The position numbers were made by a program, and so were the translations under genes. DNA of 64,000 nucleotides from Porphyromonas sp. COT-239 OH1446 (GTDB lineage: Bacteria; Bacteroidota; Bacteroidia; Bacteroidales; Porphyromonadaceae): assembly GCF_000768875.1 (NCBI RefSeq), contig NZ_JRAO01000009.1, forward strand, positions 25,110-89,109, in the 5' to 3' direction. The notes beneath the pieces are model-generated. The model searched no databases and had not been told where the DNA came from. It saw only the letters and a program-made list of their open reading frames with translations. Shown in pieces: positions 18,301 through 26,526 of this stretch; the first letter of the stretch is position 1; each line of letters starts with the position of its first letter.

Positions 18301-20292
18301 ATGAAAAAGATAATAGGTAAAACCCTCATTGCGGTTGTAGGTCTTGGTATCCTCAGCGCAACTTCGTGCCAGCGTCTGGACGATGTCCTAGACCGCAAGC
18401 CTCTCGACCAGGTAGGCCCTGATGTATTCTACTCCACTGCGGAGCAACTCAATAGCTTCAATATGAATATGTATGGGGTATTCCCCAACTATGCAGGCTC
18501 TTGGGGTGCAGGTATTGCTACTAGGGATAATGGGACGGACAACCAAGCGGCTATCGATCCCAATAGGGCTATGTTCTCCAATGATCACTGGAAGGTGTCG
18601 GCTACAGGCGGTTTGGGTTTCAATACGATCCGCAGCATTAACTGGTTCCTCTCAGACGTTACGACCAAGGACAAGGCTGGTAAGATCTCTGGAGACCGTA
18701 ATCTGATCAATCAGAACCTGGGTGAGGCCAAGTTTTTCCGTGCATACCTCTACTTCGATAAGCTGCGTAGCTTCGGAGATTATCCGATCATTACCGAGCC
18801 GTTGCCCGACGACGAAGCAGTACTTGTAGAGAATGCTAAGCGTATGCCTCGCAACCAGGTGGCACGCTTCATCCTCAAGGAACTTGACGAGGCTATTGCT
18901 CTGCTGCCTGCACAGACAAATATGAAGCAGCGCATTAACAAGGATGTAGCTCGTCTGTTCAAGAGCCGGGTAGCACTCTTCGAAGCAACCTTCGAGCTCT
19001 ATCATAAGGGCTCTGGACGTGTGCCTGGGGATGCTAACTGGCCTGGTAAGGATAAGGAATGGAATAAGGGCAAGACTTTCGACCAAGCCTCTGAGGTCAA
19101 TTTCTTCCTCGATGAGGCTATGAAGGAGTCTAAAATGGTTGCAGATGCCTACCCACTAGTTGCCAGCACGGACAAGACAAACCCCATTCTAGGTGGCAAG
19201 CCTAACGGTTGGAATCCCTACTATGACCTCTTCGCTTCTGTAAATCCATCAGGCTTCTCCGAAGTATTGCTTTGGAGGCAGTATGGCAAGGCGGTTCAAC
19301 TCGTACATCACTCCTCCGAGCGCATGCGCACTGGTACGCAGACGGGTTGGACTCGTGGTTTGGTAGAGAGCTTCCTTATGAGCGATGGTAAGCCTCGCTA
19401 TGCTTCTCCTACTCTCAATCAAGGTGATGAGACGATATCCAAACTCAAGGATAATAGTGATCTGCGCTTGCGGCTCTTCATCTTCGCCGATGGCGATCTT
19501 CAGAATTTGGATGGTGTAAATCCTATCTTCCAGTTCGCATCCCTCATCGAGAAGCCCGAAATACGTGAGAGCACGGGCTATCGTCAGCGTAAGGGGTACA
19601 ACTATGACCCCGATATGGTTGGTACGGGACAGAAGGACGAGACTGCGCTCATCCTCTTCCGCAGTGCTGAGGCTTACCTCAACTATATCGAGGCATCTTA
19701 TCTGAGGAAGAATACTCTCGATGCCGATGCCAAGAAGTACTGGACGGAGCTCCGTCGTCGTGCTGGTATCACGGCCGAGATCGAAGTAACCATCAATGCT
19801 ACTGACATGGGTACAGAGGCTAAGCTCGATCGTCCCTCCTATGACTGGGCAGCATTCTCGGCTGGTACGCCTATTGACGCCACGCTCTATAGTATCCGCC
19901 GTGAGCGTCGTAGCGAGTTCGCTGGCGAAGGCTTCCGTATGGATGACCTCATCCGCTGGAGAGCTATGGATCAGGTGCGAAACTACCAGATCGAAGGGAT
20001 GAACTTCTGGACTTCTGCCTACAAAGATCCCTCCTTCTCTGGGGTGATCGCTGATGGGGGTGCTCAGTCTGTTCTCTCAAGCAAGGATCTAGGTGTTTAC
20101 CTGCGTCCTTATCAGAAGATCAAGGCCAACAACGATATGTACGACGGCTATACTTTCTGGCAGGCACACTACCTATCGCCTTTCTCTGTAGAGGAGCTTC
20201 GTCTCTGCTCTCCTACCAAGGATGAGAATAACTCTAACCTATACCAGAACCCAGGGTGGCCAACCGTAGGTGATGGTAAGGCTCTTCACTAG
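18301..20292 (+). CDS. SusD/RagB-family nutrient-binding outer-membrane lipoprotein
   Basis: Surface lipoprotein lid of the SusC-type transporter, 663 residues, somewhat long for the family. The lipobox is LSATSC (Cys23) after a short hydrophobic leader. The SusD N-terminal part (LDRKPLDQVGPDVFYSTAEQLNSF) and TPR-like helices (GEAKFFRAYLYFDKLRSFGDYP, DVARLFKSRVALFEATFE) are present, as is the C-terminal RAGI...SIRRERRSEFAGEGFRMDDLIRWRA. It starts 29 bp after the SusC-like gene and ends at a very strong terminator, so the pair is the whole operon downstream of the leader. Confidence 0.92.
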   Translation: MKKIIGKTLIAVVGLGILSATSCQRLDDVLDRKPLDQVGPDVFYSTAEQLNSFNMNMYGVFPNYAGSWGAGIATRDNGTDNQAAIDPNRAMFSNDHWKVSATGGLGFNTIRSINWFLSDVTTKDKAGKISGDRNLINQNLGEAKFFRAYLYFDKLRSFGDYPIITEPLPDDEAVLVENAKRMPRNQVARFILKELDEAIALLPAQTNMKQRINKDVARLFKSRVALFEATFELYHKGSGRVPGDANWPGKDKEWNKGKTFDQASEVNFFLDEAMKESKMVADAYPLVASTDKTNPILGGKPNGWNPYYDLFASVNPSGFSEVLLWRQYGKAVQLVHHSSERMRTGTQTGWTRGLVESFLMSDGKPRYASPTLNQGDETISKLKDNSDLRLRLFIFADGDLQNLDGVNPIFQFASLIEKPEIRESTGYRQRKGYNYDPDMVGTGQKDETALILFRSAEAYLNYIEASYLRKNTLDADAKKYWTELRRRAGITAEIEVTINATDMGTEAKLDRPSYDWAAFSAGTPIDATLYSIRRERRSEFAGEGFRMDDLIRWRAMDQVRNYQIEGMNFWTSAYKDPSFSGVIADGGAQSVLSSKDLGVYLRPYQKIKANNDMYDGYTFWQAHYLSPFSVEELRLCSPTKDENNSNLYQNPGWPTVGDGKALH

Positions 20293-20350
20293 TCTGACCC
20301 TCGAGTAGGGTTGCAAGCCCTCTCGAGAGATAAAGATATACCATTCATCG

Positions 20351-20392
20351 GGGTGCAGCAAAACGAAGCGTTTTGCTGCACCCTTTGCTTTT
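20351..20392 (+). terminator. Rho-independent terminator of the SusC/SusD operon
   Basis: Perfect 15-bp stem GGGTGCAGCAAAACG (20351-20365) with CGTTTTGCTGCACCC (20369-20383), a 3-nt loop, then TTTGCTTTT. Confidence 0.93.
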
Positions 20393-20425
20393 CGGGCTTT
20401 GTGCTAGAGATGCCACCGGGCTTGA

Positions 20426-20656
20426 TTGAGATCCTGATAGAGCCCTCATCGAGGTTTCGGGTGGGGTCCGGGTGAGCTCTCGAGGGGAATGTCCTAGAGC
20501 TCTCACTCGCTCCTAAGTTGAAGGCTCGGTAGGGCCTCATTGGAGATCCAAGTAGGATCGCATTGGAGACTCAGATAGGATCTCGATCGAGGGTTAAGTA
20601 GGATCTCCGTTGAGGTGTCAGTTGAACCTCTGTCGAGTGCCTATTCAGATAGTCTC
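20426..20656 (-). repeat. 23-bp phased degenerate repeat array C (reverse orientation)
   Basis: Ten units in an almost unbroken 23-bp phase (20426, 20449, 20472, 20495 with one extra base, then 20519, 20542, 20565, 20588, 20611, 20634). The clearest units read GGAGATCCAAGTAGGATCGC and GAGGGTTAAGTAGGATCTCC, which are the reverse complement of the array A/B core. It lies between susD and glsA, ending about 165 bp before the glsA -7 element. Confidence 0.83.
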
Positions 20657-20822
20657 GAAGCCTCAACAGCATTCATCTCGAGAGCAGGAAGGCTCTCCCC
20701 GGTCGCTCCTGAGGTCTTGCTTCAGCCGAGGTTGGGTCTTCTAAGCCGAGTTTTAGTTCTCCAGGCCCTATTTCTTACGGAGCAAAGTGGATCGAGGGCG
20801 TAGGAGAAAGGAACAGATTTTA

Positions 20823-20830
20823 TACCTTTG
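20823..20830 (+). promoter_or_regulatory. -7 element TACCTTTG before glsA
   Basis: TACCTTTG matches TAnnTTTG, 40 bp before the glsA ATG. Confidence 0.55.
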
Positions 20831-20869
20831 TCCTACTATAAGACGATGATCATCCTACCCCATACATAG

Positions 20870-21691
20870 ATGAGCAACCCTATCGAGATCGATATTGCCC
20901 AGGTCGTCGAGGCCAAGAGTGGCAAGAAACTTCCCCGCTGGATTGCCAGGCTGCTACAACGCCTCATTCACGAGCGAGAGATTAATGACATCCTCAAGCG
21001 ACATAGCGACAAGGAGGGTGTTGCTTTCTTTCGTGCCCTGCTGCAGGATCTCAGCGTCCAGGTACGCTGGCGCAACCCTGAGGCCCTGCCCGAGCATGGA
21101 CGATATCTCTTCGTCTGCAATCACCCCCTCGGGGCAATAGATGGGGTAGGCCTCTCGTTGCTCCTAGCTGAGCGTTATGGCGATGTGCGCTATCTGGTCA
21201 ATGATATGCTCTACAACCTCAGACCCCTGCGCTCGATCTTCTTGCCTGTGAATACCTACGGAGCGCAGCGCAGAGAGTCGGTGGCCATGCTCCAAGAGGC
21301 GATGCAGAGCGATCTGCCCATCGGGACGTTCCCAGCGGGTTATTGCTCTCGACACCTTGCGGGTCGAGTGCAGGATCGGGACTGGCACAAGAGCTTCATC
21401 CACTTGGCCACGACCTACCAGCGGGATATTGTCCCCCTGCACTTCGTCGGGCGCAACTCTCGGCACTTCTACCTCGTCGATCGTCTGCGCCGCAGGCTAG
21501 GGATTCGGTTCGACCTCTCAACGGCTCTGTTGCCTGACGAGATGTTTCGTACCCGAGGCCGCAGCTTCGAGATCATCGTCGGCTCACCCATCCCCTGGCA
21601 GGAGGTTGCCCAGTGGGAGGGCTCTGCCCACGCTCAGGCTCAGCGTATTCGCTCTCTGAGCTATGCCCTGGCCACCGAGCTTCGCCCCTAG
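20870..21691 (+). CDS. glsA: Glycine-lipid O-acyltransferase GlsA-like (PlsC-type)
   Basis: Lysophospholipid-acyltransferase-fold enzyme of 273 residues. The acyltransferase motif HPLGAID (H-x4-D) lies near residue 85, within FVCNHPLGAIDGVGLSLLL. A PAGYCSR segment near residue 155 corresponds to the second substrate-binding block. It directly precedes a GNAT-type N-acyltransferase; the same pair in Bacteroides thetaiotaomicron (GlsA/GlsB) makes diacylated glycine lipids, GlsA adding the second, O-linked, fatty acid. In Porphyromonas such products are the serine/glycine lipoamino acids recognised by TLR2. Assignment rests on fold motif plus gene pairing. Confidence 0.8.
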   Translation: MSNPIEIDIAQVVEAKSGKKLPRWIARLLQRLIHEREINDILKRHSDKEGVAFFRALLQDLSVQVRWRNPEALPEHGRYLFVCNHPLGAIDGVGLSLLLAERYGDVRYLVNDMLYNLRPLRSIFLPVNTYGAQRRESVAMLQEAMQSDLPIGTFPAGYCSRHLAGRVQDRDWHKSFIHLATTYQRDIVPLHFVGRNSRHFYLVDRLRRRLGIRFDLSTALLPDEMFRTRGRSFEIIVGSPIPWQEVAQWEGSAHAQAQRIRSLSYALATELRP

Positions 21692-21746
21692 TTTAGAGAT
21701 ATGATATAGCCCCCCTCCTTGCTCCCCCGATCAAGCCCCTAGTAAT

Positions 21747-22742
21747 ATGCAAGAACAACCCATCATCGCCCCTGTACCCGCCGATCTTATTCGGCGAGAG
21801 CTCACTCGAAAGCTCTTCCTGCGCACGACGAACAAGGCCGACAACGAGATCTACATCTTCAAGGCTGCCGATGCCCCCAACGTGATGCGTGAGGTCGGCC
21901 GCTTACGTGAGGAGGCTTTCAGATATTATGGCGGAGGTACGGGTCGAGAGCTCGATATAGATGAGTTCGACACCGACCCTGAGGGCTATATGCAGCTTAT
22001 TGTTTGGGATCCTGCTGAGCAGGCTATCCTCGGAGGCTATCGCTTTATTTTTGGCTCGGATGTCAGGCTGAGCTCGGATGGGCGTCCGCACCTGGCTACG
22101 GGAGAGATGTTCCACTTCAGCCCGCAGTTCGTCGAGGAGTACCTGCCGCACACGATCGAGTTGGGTCGCTCGTTTGTCTCGTTGCCCTATCAGTCCACGC
22201 TCATGGGGGCGAAGTCGATGTTTGCCCTCGACAATCTTTGGGACGGCATCGGTGCGCTCACCGTTCTGAACCCCGATATGAAGTATTTCTATGGCAAGGT
22301 AACGATGTATCGCAATTACAATCGTTATGCCCGTAACCTCATACTTTATTTCTTAGATAAACACTTCCACGATCACGAGCATTTGGTTGTTCCCATCGAA
22401 CCGCTGCCTATCGAGGTTGATCCAGACTGTGTGGCTAGCCTTTTCCCCTCGGACAACTTCAAGCAGAACTATCGAGCTCTCAACAAGGAGGTGCGTAGGC
22501 TCGGGATCAATATCCCCCCACTGGTAAGTGCCTATATGTCTCTCTCTCCCGAGATGAGGGTCTTCGGCACTGCGATCAATCATGAGTTCGGAGAGGTGGA
22601 GGAGACAGGTATCCTCATTGCCGTGGATAAGATCCTCGAGGAGAAGCGAGCCCGGCATATCTTGAGCTTCCGACTGACTCGAGAGCATCGTCGTAGCCTA
22701 TGGGACTTCGTTCTGAGACGGGTCGGGTTGGTGAGGAGATAG
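21747..22742 (+). CDS. glsB: Glycine N-acyltransferase GlsB-like (GNAT/OlsB-type)
   Basis: A 331-residue acyltransferase of the OlsB/hemolysin-like GNAT group. It carries VMREVGRLREEAFRYYGGGTGRELDIDEFDTD, then ILGGYRFIFG, and TIELGRSFVSLPYQ, hallmarks of enzymes that attach a 3-hydroxy fatty acid to the amino group of an amino acid. In the GlsA/GlsB system it carries out the first step, forming N-acylglycine. It follows glsA by 55 bp. Its last 43 bp overlap the start of the yraN-like gene in another frame. Serine rather than glycine as acceptor cannot be excluded. Confidence 0.83.
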   Translation: MQEQPIIAPVPADLIRRELTRKLFLRTTNKADNEIYIFKAADAPNVMREVGRLREEAFRYYGGGTGRELDIDEFDTDPEGYMQLIVWDPAEQAILGGYRFIFGSDVRLSSDGRPHLATGEMFHFSPQFVEEYLPHTIELGRSFVSLPYQSTLMGAKSMFALDNLWDGIGALTVLNPDMKYFYGKVTMYRNYNRYARNLILYFLDKHFHDHEHLVVPIEPLPIEVDPDCVASLFPSDNFKQNYRALNKEVRRLGINIPPLVSAYMSLSPEMRVFGTAINHEFGEVEETGILIAVDKILEEKRARHILSFRLTREHRRSLWDFVLRRVGLVRR

Positions 22743-23098
22743 CCTGTCGCTATCTCGAGCGACAGGGCTACAGTATCCTCGAGCGCAACTGGTACGACCG
22801 ACCTCGGGAGGTGGACATTATTGCCTCGAACACCCGAGAGCTCATCATCGTCGAGGTCAAGGTACGCTCTTCTAGTAGCCGTCTGCGTGCTCGAGAGACC
22901 GTCGATCGAGACAAGAGACGATGCCTCGTTCAGGCAGCCGACAGATACATCCGTCTACATGGGCTGAGCCTCCCTGTACGCTACGATATTATTGCTATCG
23001 ACATCGCAGCGGATCAGACCTATACCGTCGAGCACATCCCCAATGCCTTTTATCCGACGCTAGAGCTACGTCCCCGCCGTCCCCATGGGCGCAGGTAG
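22700..23098 (+). CDS. UPF0102 (YraN-like) nuclease-fold protein
   Basis: A 132-residue protein with the restriction-endonuclease-like fold of UPF0102. The motif series GRVGEEIACRYLERQGYSILERNW, then REVDIIASNTRELIIVEVKVRS (D-xn-E-x-K nuclease core: Asp41, Glu54, Lys56 approximately), is diagnostic. Members are thought to process DNA ends or Holliday junctions; the role is not settled. The ATG at 22700 lies inside glsB (43-bp overlap); the next internal starts would delete the conserved helix, so this start is preferred. Translation is probably coupled to glsB. Confidence 0.87.
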   Translation: MGLRSETGRVGEEIACRYLERQGYSILERNWYDRPREVDIIASNTRELIIVEVKVRSSSSRLRARETVDRDKRRCLVQAADRYIRLHGLSLPVRYDIIAIDIAADQTYTVEHIPNAFYPTLELRPRRPHGRR

Positions 23099-23450
23099 CC
23101 CCTCGCCCACAGCTCAAGGGTAGGGACATAGTTTCTTAAATAATAATGAAATCTCTACCCTTCAATACCTGAAATTTCGGGTAAATAGGGCTTGATTAAA
23201 CCTTTCTGCTTCTTAGATAAAATGGTTCCCCTTCCTGGGAGAAAATATTCTTTCTCTTATAGGTGGAGTATCAAAAACTAGTGGTATATTTGATGCAGAA
23301 TTAAGGTCTATCTGCAGGGCGAGGAGTATCTCCTTCCCTCGCCTCGCTGTGGCTGGATCGGTTTACTGAAAGAAGAGAGATCAATAATGACCCCACCTAG
23401 GCCTTGGCCCTGGCGACGGTCGTGGTGATAACCTTAAACAGTTTCTATAA
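23099..23450. other. Intergenic stretch with weak terminator hairpin, promoter and long leader
   Basis: AAGGGTAGGGA (23116-23126) can pair with TCTCTACCCTT (23152-23162), a weak terminator candidate after the YraN-like gene. A promoter element lies at 23285-23292. The remaining 150 nt or so before the ferredoxin gene form a leader with a hairpin GGCGAGG/CCTCGCC. No gene and no 23-bp repeat seen. Confidence 0.4.
23285..23292 (+). promoter_or_regulatory. -7 element TATATTTG of the oxoacid:ferredoxin oxidoreductase operon
   Basis: TATATTTG matches TAnnTTTG and is about 160 bp before the ferredoxin-subunit ATG. Confidence 0.5.
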
Positions 23451-23678
23451 ATGGCAAAAGTAAGAGGAACGGTCGTCGTAAACACCGAGCGTTGCAAGGG
23501 ATGCAACCTGTGCGTAGTGGCGTGCCCTACGAAGGTACTCGAACTGCACCCTACAGAGGTTAACGAAAAGAGCTATCACTATGCTCGCCTCAAGAATTAT
23601 GATGACTGCATCGGATGCGCTAGCTGTGGTATGGTGTGTCCCGATGGTTGCATCACTGTCTACAAAGTTAAGATCTAA
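23451..23678 (+). CDS. 2-oxoacid:ferredoxin oxidoreductase, ferredoxin (delta) subunit
   Basis: A 75-residue protein with two 4Fe-4S motifs: CKGCNLCVVACP and CIGCASCGMVCP. It is the electron-carrying delta subunit of a four-subunit 2-oxoacid:ferredoxin oxidoreductase. The other subunits follow in the order alpha, (small membrane protein), beta, gamma. Cytoplasmic. It is first in the operon, starting about 160 bp after the promoter element. Confidence 0.92.
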   Translation: MAKVRGTVVVNTERCKGCNLCVVACPTKVLELHPTEVNEKSYHYARLKNYDDCIGCASCGMVCPDGCITVYKVKI

Positions 23679-23705
23679 CTCCCACGCTATAAATACCAAT
23701 ATATT

Positions 23706-24788
23706 ATGGCAGAAGAAATCAAGTTGATGAAGGGCAATGAAGCTATTGCCCACTCGGCCATCCGCTGTGGCGTCGATGGCTATTTTGGTTATCCTATTAC
23801 CCCTCAGTCCGAGATCCTCGAAACCTTGATGGAGGAGCGTCCTTGGACGACTACAGGGATGGTTGTCTTACAGGCAGAGAGCGAAGTGGCCGCTATCAAT
23901 ATGGTATATGGTGGTGCAGGCTGTGGTAAGCGTGTGATGACCTCTTCCTCGAGCCCCGGTATGAGCCTCAAGCAGGAGGGTGTCAGCTATATCGCAGGGG
24001 CAGAGCTTCCCTGTCTGTTGGTCAATGTGATGCGTGGAGGACCAGGCCTCGGGACTATTCAACCCAGCCAAGCCGACTACTTCCAGACCGTCAAGGGTGG
24101 CGGGCACGGAGACTATCGCCTCATCACCCTAGCTCCCAACTCGGTGCAGGAGATGGCAGACTTTGTCCCCCTAGGTCTCGAGCTCGCCTTTAAATACCGC
24201 AATCCTGCGATTATCCTTACCGACGGGATCATCGGACAGATGATGGAGAAGGTTAAGTTGCCAGACTTTACCCCTCGCCGCAGCGACGAAGAGATCCGCC
24301 AGCAGTGCCCTTGGGCAACGCTCGGTCGCAAGGACAAGCGTAAGCCCAATATCATCACTTCGCTTGAGCTCGAATCTGCTATCATGGAGCGCAACAACGA
24401 GCACTTCCAGGCCAAGTTTAAGCTCATTGAGGAGCATGAGGTCCGCTACGAATGTATTCAGACGGACGATGCCGACTACATCTTGGTTGCCTTCGGATCT
24501 TCGTCTCGTATCTGTCAGAAGACTGTCGAGTTGGCTCGACGAGAGGGTATCAAGTTGGGGCTCATCCGACCCATTACTCTGTGGCCCTTCCCCCAGGATG
24601 CGATCTCTCAGCTCGCAGATCAAGCCAAGGGTTTCCTTGTGGCCGAACTCAATGCAGGTCAGATGGTCGAGGATGTGCGCCTAGCGGTCAATGGACGTGT
24701 GCCCGTAGAGCACTACGGACGTATGGGAGGGATGCTCTTCTCTCCTAATGAGATCCTAGACAACCTCAAGAAGCTCTTCTCCCTGTAA
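23706..24788 (+). CDS. vorB: 2-oxoacid:ferredoxin oxidoreductase, alpha subunit (VorB/KorA type)
   Basis: Oxidatively decarboxylates a 2-oxoacid to its acyl-CoA, passing electrons to ferredoxin. The 360 residues carry the pyrimidine-binding domain I (KGNEAIAHSAIRCGVDGYFGYPITPQSEILE, SSSPGMSLKQEGVSYIAGAELPCLLVNVMRGGPGLG) and domain II (VAFGSSSRICQKTVELARREGIKLGLIRPITLWPFP). Substrate preference is not clear from sequence: in Bacteroidota this set is annotated either as 2-oxoglutarate (Kor) or as branched-chain 3-methyl-2-oxobutanoate (Vor) oxidoreductase. It starts 27 bp after the ferredoxin subunit. Confidence 0.92.
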   Translation: MAEEIKLMKGNEAIAHSAIRCGVDGYFGYPITPQSEILETLMEERPWTTTGMVVLQAESEVAAINMVYGGAGCGKRVMTSSSSPGMSLKQEGVSYIAGAELPCLLVNVMRGGPGLGTIQPSQADYFQTVKGGGHGDYRLITLAPNSVQEMADFVPLGLELAFKYRNPAIILTDGIIGQMMEKVKLPDFTPRRSDEEIRQQCPWATLGRKDKRKPNIITSLELESAIMERNNEHFQAKFKLIEEHEVRYECIQTDDADYILVAFGSSSRICQKTVELARREGIKLGLIRPITLWPFPQDAISQLADQAKGFLVAELNAGQMVEDVRLAVNGRVPVEHYGRMGGMLFSPNEILDNLKKLFSL

Positions 24789-24793
24789 ATCGC

Positions 24794-25000
24794 ATGATGA
24801 TGAGAGCTCAAGAGGACAGAGAGGCACGCTTCGAGCGCATAGAGTATTGGCTCACAGTAGCCTTCTACATCTTGGCCGCTTCGTGTCTGGTGGCTTTCTT
24901 CACCCTAAGGCATGAGGCTCGCTGGGTCTTCATTGGCCTCGGTATCGCAGCCCTATTGGTGCGTCTCTGCTCCTATATTCTTCGTCTGATCAAACACTAA
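24794..25000 (+). CDS. Small two-helix membrane protein inside the oxidoreductase operon
   Basis: A 68-residue protein with two hydrophobic helices (WLTVAFYILAASCLVAFFTL and WVFIGLGIAALLVRLCSYIL) and a short charged N-terminus (MMMRAQEDREARFERIE). It lies 5 bp after the alpha gene and 10 bp before the beta gene, so it is certainly translated with the complex. I recall a similar small gene at this place in P. gingivalis. It has no named family that I know. It could anchor the oxidoreductase at the membrane near ferredoxin-oxidising complexes, but that is inference from position. Confidence 0.75.
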   Translation: MMMRAQEDREARFERIEYWLTVAFYILAASCLVAFFTLRHEARWVFIGLGIAALLVRLCSYILRLIKH

Positions 25001-25010
25001 ACTTAGCACG

Positions 25011-25784
25011 ATGGAAACGAACTTCAACATTCAAGATATTATCAAGCCCGAGAATTTGGTTTACAAGAAACCAGATCTGATGAACGATGTCAATATGCAC
25101 TACTGCCCAGGCTGTAGCCATGGGGTGGTGCATAAGTTGATTGCAGAGGTCATTCAAGACCAAGGCCTCGAGGAGAAGACTATTGGTATCGCTCCCGTAG
25201 GCTGTGCAGTATTTGCATACAAGTATATTGATGTCGACTGGCAGGAGGCTGCTCATGGGCGTGCACCCGCTCTAGCTACAGCGATTAAGCGTCTGAACCC
25301 TGACAAGATGGTCTTCACTTACCAGGGCGATGGAGACCTTGCCGCCATTGGTACGGCAGAGACGATCCATGCTGCCAATAGGGGAGAGAATATTGTCATC
25401 GTCTTCATCAACAACGGTATCTATGGAATGACTGGTGGTCAGATGGCCCCCACGACACTCCCAGGGATGAAGACTGCGACCTGTCCCGACGGTCGTAATA
25501 CAGAGATGAATGGTTATCCGCTCAAGATAGCTGATCTCTTGGCCTTGCTCGAGGGCACTTGTTATGTAACCCGTCAGTCTGTGCATACCCCAGCGGCTGT
25601 GCGCAAGGCGAAGAAGGCCCTAGATAAGGCTTTTACTAACTCGATGCAACGTAAGGGGACATCGATCGTGGAGATCGTATCGACCTGTAACTCTGGGTGG
25701 AAGATGAGCCCTGCCGATTCGAACAAGTGGATGGAAGAGCATATGTTTAAGCAGTATCCACTTGGAGACCTTAAGGATATTTAG
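25011..25784 (+). CDS. 2-oxoacid:ferredoxin oxidoreductase, beta subunit (TPP-binding)
   Basis: The thiamine-diphosphate-binding subunit, 257 residues. MHYCPGCSHGVVHKLI, then IGIAPVGCAVF and the TPP/Mg motif TYQGDGDLAAIGTAETIHAANRGENIVIVFINN (GDGD ... N) identify it. AHGRAPALATAIKR is the usual conserved segment. It follows the small membrane protein by 10 bp and is followed, after 25 bp, by the gamma subunit. Confidence 0.93.
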   Translation: METNFNIQDIIKPENLVYKKPDLMNDVNMHYCPGCSHGVVHKLIAEVIQDQGLEEKTIGIAPVGCAVFAYKYIDVDWQEAAHGRAPALATAIKRLNPDKMVFTYQGDGDLAAIGTAETIHAANRGENIVIVFINNGIYGMTGGQMAPTTLPGMKTATCPDGRNTEMNGYPLKIADLLALLEGTCYVTRQSVHTPAAVRKAKKALDKAFTNSMQRKGTSIVEIVSTCNSGWKMSPADSNKWMEEHMFKQYPLGDLKDI

Positions 25785-25809
25785 ACACTCACCTCATAAG
25801 ACAAACATT

Positions 25810-26358
25810 ATGACATACGAGATTGTAATCGCAGGCTTCGGAGGCCAGGGCGTTCTATCCATGGGTAAGATCTTGGCTTACTCTGGACTGATGGAGGACA
25901 AGGAGGTCAGCTGGATGCCTTCCTATGGCCCAGAGCAACGAGGTGGTACCTCGAATGTAACTGTCATCGTGAGCGACGACGCTGTGAGCTCGCCTGTGGT
26001 CAATGACTACGACATTGTCGTTGCGCTCAACCAACCCTCTCTCGACAAGTTCGCCCCTAGGGTCAAGCCTGGCGGGGTGCTGATCTATGATACGAATGGT
26101 ATCCACCACGTCCCTGGGCGGACGGATATTGAGATCTATGAGGTAGATGCTACGGAAGAGGCCAATCGGATGGGTAACCAAAAGGTGTTCAACATGCTCA
26201 TCCTCGGGGCCTTGCTCTCGGCCCGACCCATGCTCTCGATCAATAGTGTGCAGAAGGGACTGATGAAGTCTCTGCCCGAGCGACACCACAAGCTCATCCC
26301 CATGAATATGGAGGCCTTGGCAAAGGGCGCAGAGCTGCTCAAACGCCACGAGCCCTAG
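25810..26358 (+). CDS. 2-oxoacid:ferredoxin oxidoreductase, gamma subunit
   Basis: The 182-residue gamma subunit, with the N-terminal IVIAGFGGQGVLSMGKILAYSGL and the loop SYGPEQRGGTSNVTVIVSDDAVSSPVV, both typical. I chose ATG 25810 (MTYEIVIAGF) because the conserved strand begins there; an upstream in-frame ATG at 25762 lies inside the beta gene and is unlikely. It is the last gene of the operon, followed by a hairpin at 26401-26435. Confidence 0.93.
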   Translation: MTYEIVIAGFGGQGVLSMGKILAYSGLMEDKEVSWMPSYGPEQRGGTSNVTVIVSDDAVSSPVVNDYDIVVALNQPSLDKFAPRVKPGGVLIYDTNGIHHVPGRTDIEIYEVDATEEANRMGNQKVFNMLILGALLSARPMLSINSVQKGLMKSLPERHHKLIPMNMEALAKGAELLKRHEP

Positions 26359-26400
26359 AGTGGGCATGCCCTGAGCTCGGGGTATAGGTACAAAGCAATA

Positions 26401-26435
26401 GGCGAGGTGGACGAAGGTAATTCGCCCACCTCGCC
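26401..26435 (+). terminator. Hairpin after the oxidoreductase operon
   Basis: GGCGAGGTGGACGAA (26401-26415) pairs with TTCGCCCACCTCGCC (26421-26435) with one mismatch and a 5-nt loop. The T-tract is weak (CTCGTCTAT), so termination may depend on Rho. Confidence 0.6.
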
Positions 26436-26483
26436 TCGTCTATAGCCTCGAGGCTCGGGGGCGTGAGCTCAGGAGATTATCAG

Positions 26484-26491
26484 TACTTTTG
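26484..26491 (+). promoter_or_regulatory. -7 element TACTTTTG before hydF
   Basis: TACTTTTG matches TAnnTTTG, 35 bp before the hydF ATG. Confidence 0.5.
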
Positions 26492-26526
26492 TACCGCTTG
26501 AAAATAAACTATTCTCACGCTGATTT

